A stretch of 64,000 nt of DNA from Gnetum montanum. Its lineage: Eukaryota > Streptophyta > Gnetopsida > Gnetales > Gnetaceae. The position numbers were made by a program, and so were the translations under genes. Shown here in pieces: positions 35,454 to 47,321 of the stretch. The stretch spans positions 325,705 through 389,704 of the forward strand of contig MNCI01035665.1 in NCBI GenBank assembly GCA_015680685.1, in the 5' to 3' direction. The notes under the pieces were generated by a model. That model was given only the letters and a program-made list of their open reading frames with translations, was not told the origin of the DNA and did not search any database. The stretch's first letter is position 1; each line of letters begins with the position of its first letter.

Positions 35454-38084
35454 TCATGTGGTGCCTGGAGGCGATGGCTCTTCCATCGGCTACTTCCCTT
35501 TTGTCGCCAAGCCACTGAAATTTGTAACGATTAAGCAAGGCTTGTAATTTTTCTTCCTCTATCCTTGGGTCATGCATTGTCTAGGCTATTGTGCCAATGT
35601 GTGTTGGCATCAGTACATCCCAAGGACATGGTAGCTATGGGAACATTTGATTTGCCTTTATATACCATGTTGTGAACTATCATCATTCTTCCTTGAAAGC
35701 CCTAACTTTATGTTTGAGCTCATGATAATCTATCAAACACCGAGCTAGGTTTGAGGCTACATCTTTTTGTCCTTGATAACGAGCTTTGACCACCTCTAAC
35801 TTTGAGTTTTCCACTTGGAACTTTTTTAAAGCATCTTTTTGATCCACAAACTCTTTCTCATACAGCACATAAGTGGTTGCCACTTGTTTCTCCAACTCAC
35901 TTTGGGAATGACTTGCTATTAACATGGCAAGGTTGGCATATCTAAGGTTAGCCAATGTCATGTACTCTTTTAAATCCTCTATCTATAGGTCCTTATTTTT
36001 GACTTTAACTTGTTGGACCATGACATAGCTCTCCAAGATGGCCTACCATTTAGAATTTTTCACTAACAAGAAGCTGATGTGGGCTCTGGCCATCTTGATT
36101 TCCTTCTCAATGATTTCCTTGTACATGCCAACTTTGTCACGGAAGTGCTCTTTCAATTTTTCATGATTTTTGGGCTTGTTCTACCACGTGCTAATTTTTA
36201 TTATTGACTTTTCATGAATATTTTATGCCTCCTCCATGGAGAGGGTTCTATTCTCCTAGGCCAATTTATTCATATCCTAGGTGACCCTCACCAGTTGTTC
36301 TCACAAATGGTGGATGCTTTCTTCTAAGATGTTATTTTGTTTTCTTAGAATGGTCAACCTAGAATTCTCTATAGCAAGTTACTAATTTTCCTCTTGGATG
36401 GTAGTTAGTGCATTTTTATACACATGAGATTATGCATCTGTAGCAGAGCCATTCCAAACCATTGTCTCCTTCTCTCACTCTGTAACTACTCTCTCATTTG
36501 CTAGTTTGGTGAGGTCCTCTATCCTGAATTACTCTAATTAATCTGAAACATCAAAATGAACAAAATCTCATCATTCAGGTTGCACGGTAGCCAACTACTT
36601 ATTTCCTCTTGGATGGTAGTTAGTGCCTTTTTATATGCATGAGATGACCCAGTTGTAGTAATTGATCAAGCACGTCCTCATGCACCGCAGGAGTCATCGA
36701 GGTCCTAGCCAACATTTGTGCATCTCTAGTTCCTACCAAATCTATTGGGAACACAACAAGCACATTGAATGACTCTTTTATCTTATCAGTGATCACCTTT
36801 GCTATGCCTGCTGCATCCTCATGTTGTAGCACCACAATCGTGGCACCTTCTCCAATTTCCAATGTCACTTGAAAGGATGCAATGCTGCTAGAGATTTGGC
36901 ATGACCATTAAGATCCCTCTCCTCCTGATTGGATTGAGATCTCTTCCCTCATTGGATCAGCTAATATGGTGGGCCATATGACATCATCCATGACTTGGAA
37001 GATATTGGCCTCATCCCTACTTTCCTAACTAATTGTTTCTCATTGAAGGCCTATAATCTTATGGTAGAAATGGTAGAGCTTATGCTTTGAATTTTGTTCA
37101 AGCTATTGTTGCATCTCTATTCATGACACAGCCACCTTTTCTGTTTCTTATTCTTCATCAAAATATTTCCTTAGTGCTGTAGTTTTTAGAAGTTCTATGA
37201 AGGAGGCATGCTGAGCCTTCCTAGGGATATCATTGGTATACCCCAAGATCCTAACATGCTTGCACAACTTTCTAATCAAGTAGGAAAATTGAAGTGTTGG
37301 TCTCCTTGACTTCGTTTCTTCGAATTGCCATTGGATTTATATAAAGTAATACTGGGGAAGATTGACTACAAATTTTCCCATTAGAATGAGACTTCCCCAA
37401 GCCATATAAGTGAAGATTTAATTAATACCTTTCATGGAAAATAGGTGGTATGTCCCAATATTAAAGTAGGTTTTCTCCTCCAAATTCATTTCATTGTATG
37501 ACTTGTCCTCTTTGTTATATGCTCATCTTAGCCACTATTTCTTTGTTTTGGAATCAAATCTGGTGGACAAGTAAGCAACTTTAGCCCATTCATTAGATAG
37601 GTTGAGAGCTACAACAATTTCCTTGACTAAATAAGAGACGATCACCCCACAGATGTTAATAGTGGTGCCCTCATCTTTATTATGCCAAAATTGATGGACT
37701 TCACCTAGGTACCATTCACCACTATCAGATAAGATAGGTCACAATGGGGATGCTTTGAGTTGGATCTACATTACTTTTGAAGCAAACTCCATGAATGGAC
37801 TGAAGTTCATTTCCACAATGATTGAAGTTAGTGTGGATTTTTCCAAGGTGGTAATAAGCCAATTAGACGATAATGTGAGACATTGTTCCTATTTAGGGGA
37901 TTGGTACTTCTACGACCTCTCCTTGGGACAATTGCCTAGTAGTATGGGCCTCTTGATGAATACTAAAGGATTAGGCCTCTTACTCATCATGTTCCTCATG
38001 TTCTCCTTACAAACCATGGCCATCACGTGGATGCTTAGCAACTCTCTATGAGGGTTCACCTTGAGCAACTCTTTTTGGGGCCAT
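35454..38084 (-). pseudogene. C ORF2 pseudogene (877 codons net in frame)
   Basis: ATG at 38084 preceded by TTGTAG; stop at 35454-35456 after PMEEPSPPGTT. Length is a multiple of three although stops and local shifts occur. It starts MAPKRVAQGEPS. The stretch at 36620-36868 reads EIGEGATIVVL, then HEDVLDQLLQLG, matching element E. The C-terminal third (35683-35961) reads LIASHSQSELEKQVATTYVL and FVDQKDALKKFQVENSKLEV, strongly heptad-like, so a coiled coil is likely. No transmembrane segment or catalytic motif is apparent. Position just before the purine tract is like that of the env-like gene of Athila elements, but I see no envelope features. Confidence 0.65.
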
Positions 38085-38152
38085 CTACAATCAAGTAAAA
38101 ACCACTTGTTACCAAGGTTATGTTTCTTATCGTCAATCAATTTATACCTTAC
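38085..38152 (-). promoter_or_regulatory. Intron-like leader before C ORF2
   Basis: Minus strand GTAAGGTATAAATTG at 38152 (donor-like) and TTGATTGTAG ending at 38085, directly before ATGG (acceptor-like). 68 bases, matching B. Inferred. Confidence 0.4.
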
Positions 38153-38204
38153 TCCCCGAGTAGCAAATGAGAAAAATGAAGTTCAAGTTTCATGGGGGGT
38201 CATC

Positions 38205-38213
38205 TATTTATAT
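38205..38213 (-). promoter_or_regulatory. Internal TATA box of C
   Basis: Minus strand ATATAAATA, the same core as the LTR box at 49956-49963 (TATAAATA). It lies about 50 bases upstream of the donor-like site, so a transcript could start between them. Confidence 0.5.
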
Positions 38214-38220
38214 GTTTTTG

Positions 38221-38292
38221 AGACCTGACGTCGGGTATGTGATGTCGTGTACGCCACATCGAGTCAAACCTGATGTTGAGTACATGACATAG
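38221..38292 (-). promoter_or_regulatory. Internal U3-like repeats of C
   Basis: Plus strand CCTGACGTCGGGTATGTGAT, then GTCGTGTACGCCACATCGAG and CCTGATGTTGAGTACATGAC. The same GACGTC-type words appear in the C LTRs near 35150-35235 and 49975-50070. Confidence 0.55.
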
Positions 38293-38589
38293 AAGTCCAA
38301 ATTTTTGCATTGTATGGGATAAATGAACATGCAAACTAAAGCTCTAGGATTGGTTGCAAGGTTGGAAGTTAAGTTTATGATTCTATGTAAGTGAAAGATG
38401 AACTTGAGGCACCGAAAGTATGATAAGGTGAAGTCATCGATGTGAAAGACATTAGAATGAGCAAGAAAAAGGCATTGAAATTGAGGTTGGGAAATAGATC
38501 AGTTTCATAATAAGGGAAATAATAAAATATACCAATTTGAGCACTTGGAAGGTAAAAAATGATGGGGTTATGTTAAGCAAATATAAGTC

Positions 38590-38723
38590 ACAAAAGCCAC
38601 ACAAGTGGGTCCTCCCTAAAGCAGGCTCTAGCTTACGATGTCCTTGTGTAACCACACCTATAATATCCATAGGTACTAAAGGGGTTGAATGTAATGCATA
38701 CCTGTGAAAAAAAACACACACAT
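38590..38723 (-). pseudogene. C copy of conserved short peptide block
   Basis: Minus strand from the ATG at 38723: after an extra T the frame reads FHRYALHSTPLVPMDI, then in another frame RCGYTRT and ARACFREDPLV. It aligns with the open 41-codon frame of B. Frameshifted, so not expressed as one protein. Confidence 0.4.
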
Positions 38724-39600
38724 TAAAACCACTGAATTCAAACAATAACTCTATGTTACATAAAACCACAAGTTATGACCATGGTAGGACACCTCATGTC
38801 CCAATGAAACCATGTGTGTTATTAATGGTTAAATAACCATGTGTCCTTCTTTCCAAGATTCAAAGCAAGGCCAAACCACATTTCAGTGACACTGCATTGT
38901 TTCATCCGAGTGGTAGCCAACCATAAGACTATTAGAGTTGTGAGGAGTAACATCACTTGGCGTTTATCCCAAGGGAGGAGCTTATTATGGCACATTGATG
39001 ACATATATATATATTTCTCTTTTTCAATTTTTTATGCCTCTGAGAAGTTGCCAACCTTCAAAAAAGGATACATGTCTTTCCAATGGGACCCACATAAGTG
39101 TATTTAATGCGAGTTTAAGTTGCTCTCACTCCCATTTTTTGTTAGATCTATAAGGATATGGTTACAACCTCATCAACATGATAGGACTTATAGAAGTGGC
39201 CAAAGAGAATCCACAGATTCCTTTGATGTTACACCCTTTAGATTCTGCCTTGGTTCTACACTCTTTTATTTGAACATAATGATTATAGAGTTATTATTAG
39301 GTTGGATAATGAAGAAGATTATCATTATGACTAGAGCAAGAACCTCTTATTAACAAAATGGGTGGATGGATGTTATGGTCTCAATGTTTGAATAATCAAT
39401 CCCTTATGACTCAACAACATAGAGAAAACCTCACCTCATTAGGCAACATGATTATTTCATTCACAAGCAAGATTACAAAAGAAAATTAAAACAATAACTA
39501 GAAAAATTGGAAAACTAAAATAAGAAATATGAAAAGGGCAAAAAATTATCAAACAAAAAGATAAAAAGCACTTAAAAATCCTAAAGATTAGAATGAGGGA
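38724..39600 (-). other. C spacer between peptide block and gag
   Basis: No gene seen. It contains AACCTTCAAAAAAGGATACATGTC near 39050 (unoccupied equivalent of the C insertion site) and an AT microsatellite near 39003-39015. Confidence 0.45.
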
Positions 39601-41104
39601 TTAACTCCCATGACTAAATAATTGGCTGCGATAAGGATTAATAAGTGGATGAGTAGAATCCATGCATGTATGAAATGTTGGAAACCTTTCATGCTCCAAC
39701 CAATGGGTGCTTGTTGGTGGTGTGGTGATTAGGTAGATAAATTATTGGTCACACACCTAATTGTTATATGTATGGTGGGTTAGGGGATGGGGTGTTTTAA
39801 CATTATGGATGGCTGGCCCACGATTGTACCCTTGATCATGATATGGTATGCATGGATTTATTTGCCTCCCCACATTAGTAGATTCATTAGTTGATTTTGG
39901 AATTGGACTATGGATAGATGTTGGCCCCTGTGTATGGTCGGAGGACATTGGTTGAGATAAGGAAGGTGGTGCACTAGGTTGGCCTTGTACTAGCTTAGAT
40001 GATGCAATGGGTTCACATGTGGTTTGTTTTAGCTTATGACCTTCCCTCCAGAATCGACATTTTTGATGTTGTGATTGGAACCCACTAGTGTCAGCATGTC
40101 TATGAACATTTGCAGCACAAGTGGCACTCATTCGTTGATACTGTGATGCTGAACCTTCCTAAGTTATTGTTGATGGCATTGGAGGAGGTGAATTATGAGA
40201 ATATCAAGGGTAAGTTAGATGGTAAGTGGTGCAAGGTGGTGATCCTTCGGGGGATGTCATCTATTAACAGTACTCGAGAGAGTGCTAGTGGTGATTAGAA
40301 GTAGAGGATGTAGAACTAGTTGGAGAAATAGGATGTTGAACATAATAGCCATGCATTTTCGGTGGATATGGCTAATGTGATGATGGCTTCCCCCATGACT
40401 ATGGTTGTTGCCACTACAGTTGACACCTGTATTGAGGCTAGTAATAAGTCCCCCTAGGATGGTATGATCGATTATGGGACTATCTATAATTACCTTGTGG
40501 GAGAGGAAGTCTCCTAGGCACGTGCTTTTGCACAAACTTCAAATTTAAGGCACCTGCCCAATACTCCTATAGATGCAACAATATGGGGCATTGGCCCTTC
40601 GGATGGTCATATATGCATAGGTTGCATCCATCATCCTCATCTATGGTTGATTCTTTAGCCTCACTTTCATCAGCCACTTTTCTCATTTTCCAAAAAGTGT
40701 TCCTAGCTTTTTCTTAGTTTTGTGTCATTTGTTTATTATGATCGCTTGGCTTGTTTTGCATGATCTTCTCCATGATCATCTCAATAAGAGTTGTGGTGTT
40801 TTCATTTATCTATTTGGACATCCTACTAAACTTTACTTCTAGATCATCAATAGACTCCTTTATCAGCAAGGTTTATTGTGGAATCAACACATCGAGAGTA
40901 GTTTCATTCTCCTTACCATAAATTTGGACCTCCTTCAATTAAAGAGTTGGGTCCCATTGATAATTCTCAACATTCTCCCATTTGCATATCTCTCCTTCTT
41001 CCTTTACCACATGCTCTATTAGCTCTTTGATCTGATGGGCCTAGAGCTTGTATAATTACATTAGGGCATACATCCCAAGGATCTCCCTTATTTAATTAGA
41101 AAGC
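39601..41104 (-). pseudogene. C gag, C-terminal part (3' of the D insertion)
   Basis: The frame continues from 48142 across element D. It reads LGMYAL at the junction, then GEICKWENVENYQWDP, EAKESTIDEDDGCNLCIYDH followed by PKGQCP (metal-binding segment), LPLPQGNYR and a Pro/Ser/His/Gln-rich tail including PTSSTSSTSNHH and PSAPPSLSQPM, and ends LFSHGS-stop at 39601. The tail is open for 124 codons at 39757-40131. A protease domain is absent, unlike element D. Confidence 0.75.
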
Positions 41105-41109
41105 CCATC
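41105..41109. repeat. Target-site duplication of D, left
   Basis: CCATC, identical to 48137-48141. The unoccupied relative in B reads GAAGCCCATCTATGATGTGA near 52150. Confidence 0.9.
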
Positions 41110-41915
41110 TGATGGGACGCGATATCGCATGGGCCACGATATTGCATCCTTCCCTATGATATCGCATACGCAATATCACAGCCCATCGTCAATTGTATAA
41201 ATAAGAGGCAGCTCTCCCTTGTTTCTCCATCTAGATCTAGACCTTATCCAAACTCTTGTCATTTTTCCATTCCAGAGTTAGAATAATTTCCATGTGCCCG
41301 TAGTAGGAGTCCCAAAGCGAACCAATATTTATTCGAGCAATTTTGTACCTAAGCACACAATTGTGTACGGCAATAAAGATGAACTTTTGGATAAACCTTG
41401 CAGTGCATGAACTAAGCTAAATAGGACTTTATTTATTTTTAATTGTTTAAATGCTTTCTTAAGGACTTAATCTCTCTCAACCCTCAACTCTCATAGTTAG
41501 GTGCATTCAGTATGACCGCTTCGAGCACGTGCGTTACGCTTGGTAATCCCAGTAACGACTAGCGTTTGGTAATCCCAGTAGTGTTGCATTGGTTCAAGGT
41601 GTGAAATGGCAAGTGGGAATGGATACTGATGCTAGGATGGTTAGAGCTTAGTTAGTTAAAGTTAGTTACTTAGTGTCTCCACCCTTTCCTCTTTTAGCAT
41701 AGCCGATAAAACATAATAGATGTAAAAATCACATGCCTCAAGCTTATTTAACCATACAACCGTGACAAATACAAGTAATCTTGGGAAGACAAAAATTCAT
41801 TAACCTTAGGTGTTCCATAAGGCGTGTAGGCACTTAGTCTACAGAGTTCGACTGGATCGCACGTGTAACACTCGTATTCATATGGTTGAGTGTAGGGGTA
41901 CCTCGCCACTCATCA
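41110..41915 (+). repeat. 5' LTR of D
   Basis: TGATGGGACGC...CACTCATCA. U3 opens with four copies of a (G/A)CGATAT(C/T)GCAT word. TATA box TATAAATA at 41195-41203. The segment GCTTGGTAATCCCAGTA is repeated about 30 bases apart near 41540. Confidence 0.9.
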
Positions 41916-41916
41916 C

Positions 41917-41936
41917 TGGCATCGTTGCTGGGCACT
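41917..41936 (+). promoter_or_regulatory. Primer-binding site of D (tRNA-Asp type)
   Basis: TGGCATCGTTGCTGGGCACT, one base after the LTR. It matches the plant tRNA-Asp site TGGCGCCGTTGCCGGGG except at former CpG positions and one more base. Confidence 0.8.
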
Positions 41937-42061
41937 AAGTTGTTTGTGTGCTAAGTAGAACATAGGAAATCATCCATATCATTGGGAAGCTTAAACGAAC
42001 CCTTAGGATTAATTAGAAGAAAATTTAAACAATGTTCAATAGCACACCAAGTAAGATAACA

Positions 42062-44614
42062 ATGTCTTCTTCTCATAAAAGCACTTCACCACCTAGGGAT
42101 CACACAAGAGATAGTTGGTGGTACAACATGCATAACTGAGAACCACTAGTTGCTCAAAAGTATTGGGTGGTATATACTCATCCCAATGAGTATATACCTG
42201 ATTTTACTTTTATCCTCCATCAGGATGAACAACTGCGTTGGGAAGATTTGCAAGGCAACATAGCATTGCCCCCAGATCGTTCAGTCCCCAACATGCTCCT
42301 TCGTGCTCTTGCATAGATAGGCATGACACAACTATACGTTGAATACGTTGCATGTGATTAGTACATAAGGGATTACCATCCCATAGTAGCGCAACATTTA
42401 AGGGACTCGCGGTAGGAGAGCTACCATACATCATTGAAGGGCGAAGGGGTCCCGCACGTCCTAAGAAAAATTGGAGATGGTGAACCAATTATAATAGGTT
42501 CTCCATCAAATTATGTTCTCCCTCCTAACGATGGTGAGGAGGTGGGGTATCAGAACCTACACTCCACGATTCACAATCTTGGTTCTGATCCCCATGAACA
42601 CCAATTGTTCACTAAGGGAACACCAACACATGACAAGGGTGGGCATTCGGATCATCATCACGATCGGGGCCATAACCACTAAAGAGAAGGTAAGAAACAT
42701 CATCATGGTGATGGTTCTCCTTCTTCTTCTTCCCCTTCATCGCATCATTCATCCTCTCCTTCCACATCAGGACGTAGTCACAAAGATCACAACTGTGAGG
42801 ATAAGGGTAAGCAAGATGAGAGACCTCGATGAGAGAGTTGAGAGCGAGGACAAGGGCATTCGAGAGAATCAAGGCAAAGAAGGAAAAGTAGGAAACCATG
42901 TAGGCATCATAGACATCATGAGAGAGATGATCATGATGAACCCCTAATTGCAACTTGAAGCATGTTAGACATTATGGAGGCTGTGAGAATACCTACAAGG
43001 CACCAGAAAGATAGCTAGATCAAGAGACTAGACATGAATAATATCCCATGGTTTGAGGGGGGATATAATGTTGATCCGCAAAACCACTTACAGGCATTCC
43101 ACGATGCTTGTGCCTTGCAAAATATTGAAAATGAGTGGCAAAAGTTAAAGTTATTCCCTAGGACACTCATAAAAGAGGCAGAAAGTTGGTACTAGTCTTT
43201 AGAGCCAAAATCCATTAGAAGGTGGAGTACGATGCTAGAGTTGTTCAACGATAAATATCAAATATACTCCAAAGTGTCCAACTTGCATAAGCATATCTAA
43301 GGATGGAAGCAAGGTAATCACAAACCCTTGGATGCTACCATGGGTTGATATTGTGCATTGCTACATCATTGCCCGGGCCATGGTTACGCACAATGGGATC
43401 AACTACGGCACCTCATAGATGGGCTAAGACACGAAACTAGGAGAATCCTTGGGACATATGCCCAAGGGAGATTATCAAAACTTATGTTCCATGAAGTTCA
43501 TAGATTGTTGGAGCAAGTAGCTAAAGAAGAAGGAGAACTATGGAAAAGAGAAAGCATAGAAGAATATAACTGCGGTCCTTCCCTCCGAAAGAAGGGAGTA
43601 AGATTTTGTAAGGAAGAGGATGAGTCACCACTCAAGGAGTTGGTGAATAGAAAAACCTTGCTGCTTCAAAAGTTAACAACTGAAGTGTCAGATAAGGTGG
43701 ATCAAATATGGGACTCCTTAGATAGTAGATTCAAAACCATTTTAAAAATCGTATAGGAGTCTAAGGAGCGAAGTAGTGACCATGATAAGAAAAAGAGGAG
43801 AGATTCAGACCATGCACATAGTAAGGGTAAGGGAAAAATGACAATCACCGATGAGGTTGTGGATTCCAATATGGATGATGACGGTGGATGTGAAATATGC
43901 CAGTATGACCATCCTAAGGGATGTTGCCCAATAATCTCACATCTGCAAGAGTCCGGGGTGTATGCACTCAACCCAAGACTTAACAAATGGCAAGCACCCC
44001 GAAGGTTGCCTTATCCCCAAGGTAACCCAAGATAGTTCCACCAACCATTAACATATTATCCAAGTGGAACTCCTACACAACCTATCGAGCAACACCAATA
44101 GTGGCAATACCCACAATCATGGGGGATGCCACCATCAAGACAACAATACCCTTACCAACAACCAAATCTGTATGGCTATTACATGTAGTAGCCAGTTTTT
44201 CCAAGTGACTCTATGGGTCACGTGACTCCACAATGACACTACCAGGTTTGGGAGTATTTTAAGACTCCCTTTTATGGAAAAGACACTCCACATGCATACC
44301 ATCCTCCGAATCCATCTGCATCTCTTATGCCAATAGTTCCACTACCACTTGCTCCAACGATGCAAGGGGAACTCCCCACTCAACCATAGCAATGTAATGC
44401 TATGAGAGCTGTAAACCTTCAACCCACTACTAGTTCTAACAAATATACAAAGAGAAGACCCTTCTTTAGAACCAACAGTCCAAACAAGCTCTCACAACCA
44501 CAAGCGGTTGAGTCTATGACCACTCCTCCATCAAGAAAAGCTTCGGAACTCCCTTCAAACCAACAACAGAGCTCAACACATATGGTTATGTTAACACATA
44601 CTATCACTAATTAG
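42062..44614 (+). pseudogene. D gag (Ty3/gypsy, retrotransposon gag domain)
   Basis: Structural protein of the particle. One frame can be followed from the ATG at 42062 for about 850 codons with roughly 20 stops and no frameshift. Capsid-like domain at about 43030-43510: NIPWFEGGYNVDPQNHLQAF, LIKEAESWY, SIRRWSTMLELFNDKYQIYS, HCPGHGYAQWDQLRHLIDGL and RHETRRILGTYAQGRL, the classical pattern of plant gypsy gag. Before it is a His/Ser-rich region (DHHHDRGHNH, GSPSSSSPSSHHSSSPS). After it, at 43894-43930, CEICQYDHPKGCC replaces a classical knuckle, followed by a Pro/Gln/Tyr-rich tail. Gag and protease are fused in one frame. Confidence 0.9.
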
Positions 44615-45131
44615 ATAAAGGTGGGCCACCTTCCCAGGAAACTCTCTAACCCCAAAAGTCCCTTAATCTACCTCCAAGTCGCTGGGAATGAACCACATAA
44701 GGCTCTTCCTGACTCAGGTTTTGGAGTCAACTTAATATAGCAAGAAATGTATAAAGCCTGGAACCTGCCTTCCACTCAAGAAGAGAAATATTCAATTAGA
44801 GCTGGCTAACCAGTCCATCACTGTCCCTTTGGGACTTATGGAGGACATTATTACCATTGTGTGTGGGTGGTCATACCTAGCTGATTTCCTAGTGATAGAA
44901 GTCAACAATAATAAAGGGGACTTCCCAATTATAATGGGGAGGGCATGGATCAGTACCATAAATGCATGCCTAGGAATCCGCAATCTTTCCTTGGAAATAT
45001 CTAAGGAAAACATTTATGAAAAGATCAAGATGAAGAAAGTTCCATGCATCACATACAATGATACAAAGGATGATGACATACAGGAATGCTCAACATCTCC
45101 TGCATGCAGTCGGTATGCCCAAGAAACGTAA
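44615..45131 (+). pseudogene. D aspartic protease
   Basis: Would cleave the polyprotein. VGHLPRKLSNPKSPLIYLQV leads to the active-site region ALPDSGFGVNLI (D-S-G, usual form DTG/DSG). After a frameshift near 44790-44800 follow LELANQSITVPLGLMEDI, FLVIEVNNNKGDFPIIMGRA and WISTINACLGI; the IIMGRAWI stretch matches the ILGRPFL region of plant gypsy proteases. One stop just after the active-site loop (NLI-stop-QEM). The frame ends about 45131 after a short acidic tail; reverse transcriptase would normally follow but does not. Confidence 0.8.
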
Positions 45132-46466
45132 ATACAAAGGTGCCTATATGTAGCAACCACACAACAAGAAAACACCTAGTGGTTGATAGCTAATCAAGAG
45201 AGCAATCCACCAATATGCATGGAACATACTAGGGGAACAAGGAGCAACCACAACGAAAGCATAGATACATTGGAGTATGAGCGTCGTTGACTTCCATCCC
45301 TTAACCTGAAAACATCAATTGGGAGAAGTTGGACACTTCTAAGAAATTCAAAAAAATGCTCATTACTTTGAATCTCTCCCTTCCAATTCAGTCATGGGGG
45401 AGATGGCCACCTATGTTGATCATTCAAGACCCTCAGTTTCTTTTTATGTTTTTGTTTTACACATTTTTGTTTTACAATTTCTTTAACTTTTCTTGTTTTT
45501 GTTTTACAATATTGTTTATACTTTTTCATTTCTTTGTCTGTGTGTGTGTGTGTGTTTTATCTATTTTGTTAAGTTTGTCACCCAATAAGTGCTCTTAATG
45601 ATGGTATGAACTATTTTCTATTGATTGCTAATGTTTGGTTTTTACCTTTAAGTTATGATGTTGATACTAAGGTATGGTTCTTTTGATATAGCAGGTAATG
45701 AGTTCACATCACCCATGCATCCACAATTTCTATGGTCTCTCTTGGCTTGGAACTATATAGTCCCTTTCTCAATAATAAGAACTATCAATGAATCAGTAAC
45801 TAAGCAATCAGTGACTGGGCATTTCTCACACTAAGGAAGGACTCAAGGATTGAAAGGGTGTGACTTCAAGGGGATTTGATGCATTTGTGTGGGCCATTCT
45901 CTTGGGTTCTTGGATGTTTTCTTCTTGAGTTTTCTTATTGTTTCGACGTTACCCAACTATTGGAAAGCTGAGTAAATAAAAATAATAACTCTTTGCATGG
46001 TGTGGTTCTCATGCAAAAACACATTAAAAAAAGAGAAGAAAGTGAGAATTCAAAGCACACCCCTTAGACAAAATAATCATCTAGGCTACAAGCACTAGTT
46101 ATGGAACTAAATGAAACATGTTCCCTCTAACTAAGGCTCTTCTTGCTTCCTACTTTCTCATCTTTTGTTTCATCAAAATAGTGGTGGATCTTTGGTGAAG
46201 GCATTATTGTTACTTCAGAAGGATGGATTGGCCGAATGCATTAATGCACAATCACTGGATGTGGTTTGTTTGAGGCCAGACTTGGAATGAGATCTACTAA
46301 GTCACATTAATCATTAAATACACAAGGGGCTATACATCACCTTGTTCTTGAGATTCCATTCCATTCTCTTCCTTCCATCCTTCTTTCTCCATTTTTCACC
46401 TCATTGTCGGTTGTATCATTAGTGTATATTTTGCTTGACACATTGTTTTCTTTTTGGTAAATTCTT

Positions 46467-46661
46467 GTGGTTAAGACTTTAACTCTTGTTCCAAATGACA
46501 TTCCCAGAGCCTACGAACTCTTTCAATGTGGGTTTGTCAAGGCATTAAGGGCACGAGCCTGCTTTGGGGAGGACCCACTGGCATTCCTATTTGATGCACC
46601 AGTTAAATTCTTTCCCTTAACACTTTTTCAATCAACTATATTTTGTTCATTTCCATCTTGA
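46467..46661 (+). CDS. D copy of conserved short peptide block, open 64 codons
   Basis: Open frame from a GTG at 46467. VKTLTLVPNDIPRAYELFQC runs into GFVKALRARACFGEDPLAFL and FDAPVKFFPLTLFQ. The central part corresponds to FRCGYTRSLQADAYFGENPL in B and CGYVRA...CFGENPFA in E. The true start may be upstream, because B begins with an ATG about 20 codons earlier in the alignment. Unrecognised; no known domain. It is the only translated feature between protease and 3' LTR. Confidence 0.4.
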   Translation: MVKTLTLVPNDIPRAYELFQCGFVKALRARACFGEDPLAFLFDAPVKFFPLTLFQSTIFCSFPS

Positions 46662-46755
46662 CATCCATTTCATCAACGTTACAGTTGTCTCTTTTTCTCC
46701 ATCTTCCTGGTTCCTTTTCCTTTTCTCCATTCTCTCACTACTGGAGGTTCACTCT

Positions 46756-46768
46756 CAATCATGGGGGT
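46756..46768 (+). promoter_or_regulatory. Duplicate purine-tract sequence inside D
   Basis: CAATCATGGGGGT, identical to the 3' purine tract at 47308-47320, 552 bases upstream of it. Confidence 0.45.
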
Positions 46769-47307
46769 CATAGCCTAATTTTTTCGATTTTTCTCTAAAC
46801 CCCTACACCTCGGGTAGGCACTAATATTATATCTCTATACTCATATCAGCCATACCACAACTCAGCCAATGGACCTGACACCGAAGCAAAGTATCAATTG
46901 CATTATGATTCATTTACCCTTGCTAATATAAGATTGTGTTGTGTGTACAGATGGAAATTATGCAACAACAGATTGGATCTGGTGGAAACACTTGGAATGG
47001 ATTGGTACTGAAGCAGTTATGAAAGGAACGAGATTGATGGCGCACTTATGGATGGACAACAAAAGGTGCAACCTTGGCATTGGATGCAAAAAATTTCTTC
47101 TCTCTTCTCTCTTCTCTCTCAGTTGCCAAATAAGGCCTGATGTCAAATGTATAAAGTGTTCACTCTTGTTGTCATAAACACCAGTTTTGTCATGTTCTGT
47201 AATGATGATCCATTCACATGTCATCCCATTAACCATTAGTTCCATTCAAGTCAATAATCCCATACCTTCCCAATATTTTGTAAGAAACTCGAGGACGAGT
47301 TTTTATT

Positions 47308-47321
47308 CAATCATGGGGGTA
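47308..47321 (+). promoter_or_regulatory. 3' polypurine tract of D
   Basis: CAATCATGGGGGTA directly before the LTR, preceded by AACTCGAGGACGAGTTTT at 47286-47303. This box plus purine tract is characteristic of plant Athila/Tat-type elements. Confidence 0.85.

Larger units (their letters stand above)
45132..47307 (+). other. D 3' region lacking pol and ORF2
   Basis: 2.2 kb. Contains a purine-tract-like TTCAGTCATGGGGGAGATGG near 45389, a (TG)n tract at 45538-45556, a stretch near 46020-46160 that is the reverse complement of the spacers at 3730-3900 in A1, the conserved peptide block, and a second purine-tract copy at 46756-46768. No RT, RNase H or integrase motif. The interval from the peptide block to the purine tract is only about 650 bp, so ORF2 is absent. 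Confidence 0.6.

Noticed and set aside
42513-42947. 144-codon plus-strand open frame
   Set aside because: Overlaps D gag in another register; the His/Ser-rich gag region gives long alternative frames.
42612-42953. 113-codon minus-strand open frame
   Set aside because: Antisense shadow of D gag.
45329-45598. Hydrophobic 89-codon frame in D (membrane protein?)
   Set aside because: Phe/Cys/Leu run arises from T-rich and (TG)n sequence; not found in relatives.
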